Shown here: piece after piece, positions 58,670 through 64,000 of the stretch
Layout of the letters: each line of letters starts with the position of its first letter
How positions within the stretch are numbered: the stretch's first letter is position 1
Assembly (NCBI RefSeq): GCF_001247745.1
Contig: NZ_LAIR01000002.1
Location: forward strand, 372,001-436,000
DNA length: 64,000 bases
Direction of reading: 5' to 3'
DNA from: Luteipulveratus halotolerans
GTDB lineage: Bacteria > Actinomycetota > Actinomycetes > Actinomycetales > Dermatophilaceae
Made by a program: the position numbers and the translations under genes
The notes under the pieces: generated by a model
What the model was told of the DNA's origin: nothing
Databases searched by the model: none
Seen by the model: only the letters and a program-made list of their open reading frames with translations

Positions 58670-59956
58670 TCACTCGTGACCGAGGGCGTGCCTCATCGGG
58701 AGCAGCTTGGCCTCGGACTCGGCCAGCTCGGCGGCCGGGTCGGAACCCGCGACGATGCCGCAACCGGCGAAAAGCCGTATGCGAGAAGGGTTTTCGCCGT
58801 CGATCTGGCCGCAGCGCAGCGCGATGCCCCACTCGCCGTCGCCCTTGGTGTCCATCCATCCGACAGGCCCGGCGTAGCGCCCGCGGTCCATCTGCTCGAG
58901 CTCGTCGATGACCTCGGCGGCCTGGGCCGTGGGTGTGCCGCACACGGCGGCCGACGGGTGCAACGACTGCGCGAGGGTGAGCGAGGTGGCCTCGTCGGTG
59001 AGGACGCCGGCCACGTCGGTGGCGAGGTGCATCACGTTGGGAAGGTGCAGCACGAACGGCGCCTCGGGCACGTTCATCGACTGGCAGTGCGGGCTCAGCG
59101 CCTCGGCGACCGAGCGCACGGCGTACTCGTGCTCCTCGAGGTCCTTGGACGAGCGCGCGAGCTTGGCGGCCAGTGCGAGGTCGTGCTCGTCGTCGCCCGT
59201 ACGCCGGATGGTGCCGGCCAGGATGCGCGAGTGCACCAGGCCCTTCTCTCGGCGGACGAGCATCTCGGGCGTCGCGCCGACGAGGCCGTCGACGCTGAAC
59301 GTCCAGGTGTTGGCATAGCTCGACGCGAGACGGCCGAGCAGCCAGCGTGCGTCGAGGTCGCTGTCGGCGCGGACCTCGACGTCGCGGGCGAGCACGACCT
59401 TGTCGACCTCGCCGGCGCGGATGCGCTGGACGGCCGCATCCACGGCGTCCGACCACTGCGCACCGGTGAGGGCACCGTCGGTGAGCTGCAGGCCGACCGG
59501 GGACTCCGGGCACGGCGGCGTGCGCAGCTCGGGCTGCTGGGGGAGGTTGCCCGCGACGCTGACGGTGGTCACCCAGGCGATGCCGTCGCGGCGGCCGACG
59601 ACGACCTCGGGGACGACGAGGGTCGCACCGGAGGCCGAGGTGCTGCGGAAGGCGAACGAGCCGAAGGCGACCGGGCCGGTGCCGGGTCGGCGTACGTCGT
59701 CACGCACGACCGCGCGCGCGGAGATGTCACGCCACCAGGCGGCGGCGTCGTCGAAGCGGGTCGGTCCGTTGGTGCTGATCGACGCGGCGCGCCCCCAGCC
59801 GACCATGCCGTCCCCCTCGCGCAACCACGACATGAGGTCGCTGGGGTGCTGGTCGTCGGGCAGCAGCGCGATCAGCTGACCCGGGTCGGCGACCGCAGAG
59901 GTGCGCGCGACCAGCACGGGGACGGATGACGGAGGGCCCGCCGGTTCGGAGGTCAC
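58670..59956 (-). CDS. menF: Isochorismate synthase
   Basis: 428 residues, chorismate-utilising fold. VDKVVLARDVEVRADSDL, WTFSVDGLVGATPEMLVRRE, RILAGTIRRTGDDEHD, EHEYAVRSVAEALSPHC, LHPSAAVCGTPTAQA and GENPSRIRLFAGCGIVAGSD are the ordered family blocks, including metal glutamates. It makes isochorismate for MenD; a siderophore or salicylate role is less likely in this context. GTG 59956 follows TAGTCT by 8 nt. The gene is divergent from menG. Confidence 0.93.
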   Translation of the reverse strand: MTSEPAGPPSSVPVLVARTSAVADPGQLIALLPDDQHPSDLMSWLREGDGMVGWGRAASISTNGPTRFDDAAAWWRDISARAVVRDDVRRPGTGPVAFGSFAFRSTSASGATLVVPEVVVGRRDGIAWVTTVSVAGNLPQQPELRTPPCPESPVGLQLTDGALTGAQWSDAVDAAVQRIRAGEVDKVVLARDVEVRADSDLDARWLLGRLASSYANTWTFSVDGLVGATPEMLVRREKGLVHSRILAGTIRRTGDDEHDLALAAKLARSSKDLEEHEYAVRSVAEALSPHCQSMNVPEAPFVLHLPNVMHLATDVAGVLTDEATSLTLAQSLHPSAAVCGTPTAQAAEVIDELEQMDRGRYAGPVGWMDTKGDGEWGIALRCGQIDGENPSRIRLFAGCGIVAGSDPAAELAESEAKLLPMRHALGHE

Positions 59957-59964
59957 GAGGCGAC

Positions 59965-59970
59965 AGACTA
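59965..59970 (-). promoter_or_regulatory. -10 box for leaderless menF
   Basis: On the minus strand TAGTCT, 8 nt, GTG 59956. Confidence 0.45.
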
Positions 59971-60091
59971 AAGGACGTCGATGTGTCCGGCCTCCCGCCG
60001 AGGTGCGGTCGGACGAGGCCTCGATCACCCGAAGGTGGGGCACAGCGACGTCATGGCCGGTGCACAGCCGGGGTGGGGGAGGATGGCGCCC

Positions 60092-60784
60092 ATGAACCGC
60101 GCCAGCCTCGACAAGCGCCCCCAGGACGTCGCCCGCATGTTCGACGACGTGGCCGCGCGCTACGACCTCACCAACGACGTGCTGTCCCTGGGGCAGGACC
60201 GTCGGTGGCGCCGGCTCGTGCTGGACGCGGTGGGTGCGCGACCCGGCGACACGGTCCTGGACATCGCGGCGGGCACGGGGACGAGCAGCCGCCCGTTCGC
60301 GCAGGGCGGTGTCCACGTCGTCCCGGCCGACTTCTCCCTGGGCATGCTGCGGCAGGGCAAGAAGCAGTACCCCGAGCTGTCGTTCACCGCCGCCGATGCG
60401 ATGCGGCTGCCGTTCGCGGACGCGTCGTTCGACGCGGTCACCATGTCGTTCGGCCTGCGCAACGTGGTCGACCCGGTCGCGGCGCTCGCGGAGTTCCAGC
60501 GGGTCACCCGGCCGGGCGGGCGCGTGGTCATCTGCGAGTTCTCGACGCCCACCAACCCGGCGTTCCGCAAGGTCTACAGCGAGTACCTCATGAAGTCGCT
60601 CCCACAGATCGCGCGCAGGGTCGGCTCCAACGCCGAGTCGTACGTCTACCTGGCCGAGTCGATCCAGTCCTGGCCCGACCAGGAGGGCCTGGCCGCGCAC
60701 CTGCGTACGGCCGGCTGGAGCGCCCCCGAGTGGCGCAACCTGAGCAACGGAATCGTCGCGCTGCACCGCGCCGTCAAGGGCTGA
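60092..60784 (+). CDS. menG: Demethylmenaquinone methyltransferase
   Basis: 230 residues, class I SAM fold. KRPQDVARMFDDVAARYDLT is the UbiE/MenG start, VLDIAAGTGTSSRPF motif I (57-66 region), AADAMRLPFADASFDAVTMS motif post I, GLRNVVDP the UbiE signature and FSTPTNPAFRKVY the C-terminal signature. It methylates demethylmenaquinone, the last ring step. ATG 60092 follows GAGGAT by 7 nt; ATG 60083 with GGAGG is the alternative. Divergent from menF, upstream of the menJ-like gene. Confidence 0.93.
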   Translation: MNRASLDKRPQDVARMFDDVAARYDLTNDVLSLGQDRRWRRLVLDAVGARPGDTVLDIAAGTGTSSRPFAQGGVHVVPADFSLGMLRQGKKQYPELSFTAADAMRLPFADASFDAVTMSFGLRNVVDPVAALAEFQRVTRPGGRVVICEFSTPTNPAFRKVYSEYLMKSLPQIARRVGSNAESYVYLAESIQSWPDQEGLAAHLRTAGWSAPEWRNLSNGIVALHRAVKG

Positions 60785-60890
60785 ATGTGATCTTCGTCTC
60801 GACTTAGGTCTCCCTCACTAGGGTGCCGCTGGCGGACGGGCCTAGAGTGGTCGAGTTCGTGAAGTGAATCACAAGCGCAAGGACGCGAAC

Positions 60891-62204
60891 GTGAGCCAGC
60901 ACACGCCCGAAACGGCCTCTGACGAGTCCGCCGACGTCATCGTCGTCGGCGCCGGTCCCGGAGGTTCGGCCACTGCCGCCTACCTCGCGATGGCCGGCCT
61001 GGACGTCCTCCTCCTGGAGAAGACCTCCTTCCCGCGCGAGAAGGTCTGCGGTGACGGTCTGACCCCGCGCGCGGTGCGCGAGCTGATCACCCTGGGCATC
61101 CCGACGCCCGAGGAGGACGGCTGGATCCGCAACAAGGGTCTGCGCATCATCGGTGGCGGCATGCGGCTGCAGCTCGACTGGCCCGACCTGTCGACGTTCC
61201 CTCCGTACGGCCTGGTCCGCACTCGCCAGGACTTCGACGACATCCTGGCCAAGCACGCGGTCAAGCACGGTGTGCGACTGCGCGAGCGCACCAACGTCTC
61301 CGGCGCCGTCCGTGACGACAAGACCGGGCGCATCACCGGTGTCACCGCCAAGGAGATGGACGACAACGGGCGCGCCACCGGCAAGACGATGACGTACGCC
61401 GCGCCCCTGGTCATCGCCGCCGACGGCAACTCCTCGCGCCTGTCGCTCGCCATGGGCCGCACCAAGCGTGAGGACCGCCCGATGGGCGTCGCCGTCCGCA
61501 CGTACTACACGAGCCCGCGCCACGACGACGACTACCTGGAGTCGTGGCTGGAGCTGTGGTCCAAGGACAAGGACGGCAAGGACGTCCTGCTGCCCGGCTA
61601 CGGCTGGATCTTCGGGGTCGGCGACGGCACCAGCAACGTCGGCCTCGGCATCCTCAACACCTCCAGCGCGTTCGGCAAGACCGACTACAAGGACGTCATG
61701 CGTCAGTGGGTCGCGACGATGCCGCAGGAGTGGACCTACAACGACGAGACGATGATCGGCGACATCCGCGGCGCCGCTCTGCCGATGGGCTTCAACCGCC
61801 AGCCGCACTACGCCGACGGCCTGCTGCTCGTCGGTGACGCCGGCGGCATGGTCAACCCGTTCAACGGCGAGGGCATCGCCTACGCCATGGAGTCCGGCCG
61901 GCTGGCCGCCGAGGTGGTCGCCCAGGCGTTCGCCCGTGCCGACGACGCGGGCCGCGAGCGTGTCCTGCAGGGTTACCCCGGCGTGATGAAGAACGCCCTC
62001 GGCGGCTACTACACGATCGGCCGCGGGTTCGCGAAGGTCATCGGCAACCCCGAGGTCATGAAGCTCGCGGTCAAGTACGGCCTGCCCCGCGAGACCATGA
62101 TGCGTTACGCGCTCAAGGTGATGGCCAACCTCTCCGAGCCGCACGGCGGTTCGGCCGGCGACCGGCTGTTCAACGCCTTGTCCCGCATTGCGCCTGCGGC
62201 CTGA
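60891..62204 (+). CDS. menJ: Geranylgeranyl reductase family FAD protein (menaquinone MenJ-like)
   Basis: 437 residues. FAD Rossmann GAGPGGS at 20-26, FPREKVCGDGLTPRAV (reductase family block), VGDAGGMVNPFNGEGIAYAM (second FAD motif). In mycobacteria the homologue (Rv0561c, MenJ) saturates one isoprene unit of menaquinone; the same activity is likely here given menG just upstream and nuo downstream. GTG 60891 with AAGGAC upstream is favoured; GTG 60864 is the alternative. TAGAGT at 60843 would give a leader of about 35 nt. Confidence 0.9.
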   Translation: MSQHTPETASDESADVIVVGAGPGGSATAAYLAMAGLDVLLLEKTSFPREKVCGDGLTPRAVRELITLGIPTPEEDGWIRNKGLRIIGGGMRLQLDWPDLSTFPPYGLVRTRQDFDDILAKHAVKHGVRLRERTNVSGAVRDDKTGRITGVTAKEMDDNGRATGKTMTYAAPLVIAADGNSSRLSLAMGRTKREDRPMGVAVRTYYTSPRHDDDYLESWLELWSKDKDGKDVLLPGYGWIFGVGDGTSNVGLGILNTSSAFGKTDYKDVMRQWVATMPQEWTYNDETMIGDIRGAALPMGFNRQPHYADGLLLVGDAGGMVNPFNGEGIAYAMESGRLAAEVVAQAFARADDAGRERVLQGYPGVMKNALGGYYTIGRGFAKVIGNPEVMKLAVKYGLPRETMMRYALKVMANLSEPHGGSAGDRLFNALSRIAPAA

Positions 62205-62267
62205 CGACGAGATGGATAACGTCACGACGAGTACGCGCCCCGTCGGCGTACGGAAGGAGCCTGTGGC

Positions 62268-62642
62268 ATGAACGGGCTGACGTCCTACTCCTACGCACCC
62301 CTGCTCTTCTTCGCCGGCATCGGCGCGTTCTTCGCGGTGTTCTCCGTGGTGGCCGGGGCGCTCGCCGGCCCCCGGCGCTACAACCGCGCCAAGCTCGAGG
62401 CGTACGAGTGCGGCATCCAGCCGAGCCCGCACGCCGAGGGCGGCGGTCGGGTCCCGATCAAGTACTACCTGACCGCGATGCTCTTCATCATCTTCGACAT
62501 CGAGTCGGTCTTCCTCTACCCGTTCGCGGTCGCGTTCGAGCAGATGGGCCTGTTCGCGCTCGTCGAGATGGTGCTGTTCATCATCACCGTGTTCGTCGCC
62601 TACGCCTACGTCTGGCGCCGCGGCGGCCTGGAATGGGACTGA
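62268..62642 (+). CDS. nuoA: NADH-quinone oxidoreductase subunit A
   Basis: 124 residues with three helices. Conserved YECGIQPSPHAEGGGRVPIKYY (the ECG loop near the quinone site; first part diagnostic), then AMLFIIFDIESVFLYPFAVA with the key acidic residues, and VAYAYVWRRGGLEWD. AAGGAG lies before ATG 62268. First gene of the nuo operon, 63 bp after the menJ-like gene, so complex I may be read with menaquinone genes. Confidence 0.95.
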   Translation: MNGLTSYSYAPLLFFAGIGAFFAVFSVVAGALAGPRRYNRAKLEAYECGIQPSPHAEGGGRVPIKYYLTAMLFIIFDIESVFLYPFAVAFEQMGLFALVEMVLFIITVFVAYAYVWRRGGLEWD

Positions 62643-62672
62643 GCCTCATGACCTTCGGAAGGGGCCACTGAC

Positions 62673-63227
62673 ATGGGTATCGAGGAGAAGCTCCCCGCGG
62701 GCTTCATGCTGAGCACGGTCGAGCAGGTCGCGGGCTACATGCGCAAGAGCTCGGTGTGGCCGGCGACGTTCGGTCTCGCGTGCTGCGCGATCGAGATGAT
62801 GGCCGTCGGCACGCCCGACTACGACATCGCGCGCTTCGGTATGGAGCGCTTCAGCGCCACGCCGCGCCAGGCCGACCTGATGATCGTGGCCGGCCGCGTC
62901 AGCCAGAAGATGGCTCCCGTCGTGCGCCAGGTCTACGACCAGATGCCCGAGCCCAAGTGGGTCATCTCGATGGGTGTGTGCGCCAGCTCGGGCGGCATGT
63001 TCAACAACTACGCGATCGTGCAGGGCGTCGACCACGTCATCCCGGTCGACGTCTACCTGCCGGGCTGCCCGCCGCGCCCGCAGATGCTGCTCAACGCGAT
63101 CCTGACGCTGCACGACCAGATCCAGAACAGCAAGCTCGGTGTCAACCGGGTCGAGGCCGCTCGCGCCGCCGAGAAGGCTGCGCTCGAGGCGACGCCGACG
63201 CACGCGATGAAGGGGTTGCTCGCATGA
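62673..63227 (+). CDS. nuoB: NADH-quinone oxidoreductase subunit B
   Basis: 184 residues. Four cluster N2 ligands are seen: C37 and C38 in FGLACCAIEMM, C103 in GVCASSGGMF and C132 in LPGCPPRPQ. NuoB holds the last iron-sulfur cluster that reduces menaquinone. The Shine-Dalgarno GGAAGGGG lies inside a 7-codon frame (ATG 62648, MTFGRGH, stop 62671), which ends 1 bp before nuoB and could couple translation to it. It overlaps nuoC by 4 bp. Confidence 0.96.
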   Translation: MGIEEKLPAGFMLSTVEQVAGYMRKSSVWPATFGLACCAIEMMAVGTPDYDIARFGMERFSATPRQADLMIVAGRVSQKMAPVVRQVYDQMPEPKWVISMGVCASSGGMFNNYAIVQGVDHVIPVDVYLPGCPPRPQMLLNAILTLHDQIQNSKLGVNRVEAARAAEKAALEATPTHAMKGLLA

Positions 63228-64000
63228 GCGACGACAAGCCCGAGACCAAGGCCGATGAGCAGAAGCCTGCCGACACGCCGGCCACCGACGCCAAGGGTGA
63301 GCCCGACACCGTCAAGGACAAGGCCGTCGCCGGCGACCCGGCGACCGGCCCGGTCAAGGAGCCGGCAGATGCTCCCGAGAAGTCGGTGACCGAGGCCGCC
63401 CAGGAGGGCGCGGTGCTCCCGCAGGAGCACGGCGACGTCGAGGCCGTCCAGGTCGGTGAGCGGCAGGGCATGTTCGGCTCCTCGCTCGGCAACGACACCA
63501 CCGGTTACGGCGGTCTGCGCAAGCCGATCCTGTTCCCCGGCGCCTCGCCCAAGCCCTACGGCGGCCACTTCGACCAGGTCACCGACGACCTCGGTGCGGC
63601 GCTGCAGCGCGCCGGCGGACCGTCGTACGACGAGGCGGTCGAGCGGGTGGTCGTCGACCGCGGCGAGCTGACCCTCTTCGTACGCCGTGAGCACCTGGTC
63701 GGCGTCGCCCGCGCGCTGCGCGACGAACCGAGCCTGCGCTACGAGATGTGCACGGGTGTCTCCGGCGTCCACTACCCGCAGGAGACCGGCGCCGAGCTGC
63801 ACGCGGTCTACCACCTGCTCTCGATCACGCACGGCAGCCGGCGGGTTCGCCTCGAGGTGACGTGCCCCGACAGCGACCGGCACATCCCGTCGGTCGTCGC
63901 GGTCTACCCGGGCATCGACTGGCACGAGCGCGAGACCTGGGACATGTTCGGCATCGAGTTCGACGGGCACCCGGCTCTCACGCGCATCCTGATGCCCGAC
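63224..64000 (+). CDS. nuoC: NADH-quinone oxidoreductase subunit C (partial)
   Basis: 259 codons are visible; the frame runs off the window. The first 80-85 residues form a charged, Lys/Asp/Glu/Pro/Ala-rich extension without predicted fold; the NuoC domain starts near YGGHFDQVTDDLGAAL and carries WHERETWDMFGIEFDGHPAL, the family signature (E-R-E-x-x-D-M-F-G and H-P). It forms part of the peripheral arm. ATG 63224 overlaps the nuoB stop. Confidence 0.94.
   Translation, partial: MSDDKPETKADEQKPADTPATDAKGEPDTVKDKAVAGDPATGPVKEPADAPEKSVTEAAQEGAVLPQEHGDVEAVQVGERQGMFGSSLGNDTTGYGGLRKPILFPGASPKPYGGHFDQVTDDLGAALQRAGGPSYDEAVERVVVDRGELTLFVRREHLVGVARALRDEPSLRYEMCTGVSGVHYPQETGAELHAVYHLLSITHGSRRVRLEVTCPDSDRHIPSVVAVYPGIDWHERETWDMFGIEFDGHPALTRILMPD

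Overview
The window is high-GC actinobacterial DNA. Coding is dense, start codons are often GTG, genes often overlap by 4 bp (ATGA/GTGA), many genes look leaderless (TANNNT box 6-8 nt before the start), and the set includes CGNR, PadR, DUF2530, DUF3027, DUF4229 and bacterial XPB proteins. The flavour is Micrococcales-like, but the genus cannot be fixed by eye.

Backbone. The window keeps a gene order I recognise from Mycobacterium tuberculosis (Rv0524-Rv0529 followed by the men genes): hemL, a histidine phosphatase, a ResA-like thioredoxin lipoprotein, ccdA, resB, ccsB (2.8-8.9 kb, cytochrome c maturation), then menA, menE, menB, menC (10.6-22.8 kb), menD (55.2 kb), menF, menG, a menJ-like geranylgeranyl reductase and the start of the nuo operon (58.7-64 kb). 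This links heme supply, cytochrome c biogenesis, menaquinone synthesis and the NADH:menaquinone oxidoreductase that uses it. I saw no menH- or menI-like gene.

Inserted modules. 13.9-17.8 kb holds a sulfate-type ABC transporter operon (sbp-cysT-cysW-cysA). 20.1-21.3 kb has three tandem paralogous small membrane proteins. 22.9-25.3 kb is an ECF42-type sigma factor cassette (DHFR-like reductase, DGPF/YCII protein, sigma factor) with a candidate self-promoter. 26-28.5 kb is a divergent MarR/ABC exporter pair with palindromic operators. 29.0-29.7 kb looks like a deletion scar of a divergent gene pair. 30-36 kb contains phosphatases, a cold-shock protein with DUF3027, and an AzgA-type purine permease behind a structured leader. 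36-40 kb has a frameshifted reductase gene, a CGNR regulator divergent from a phosphoesterase, a LysE-type exporter and the XPB helicase. An intact IS481-family element sits at 40.9-42.0 kb. 42-53 kb holds HMG-CoA lyase, an M13 peptidase, a helicase-associated protein, an HTH/MFS pair, an acyl-CoA synthetase, an aldose epimerase interrupted in frame by a repeat, and PadR and MarR regulators. NagA precedes menD.

Non-coding structure. Two 48-nt elements at 4800-4847 and 34302-34349 lie exactly 7 nt before the start codons of resA and the purine permease. They show compensatory changes in two alternative helices, one of which would hide the GGGG Shine-Dalgarno; this is the strongest candidate for an undescribed regulatory system here. 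A second family of long perfect palindromes with core GTCTGTCCGGCA...TGCCGGACAGAC sits at convergent gene ends.
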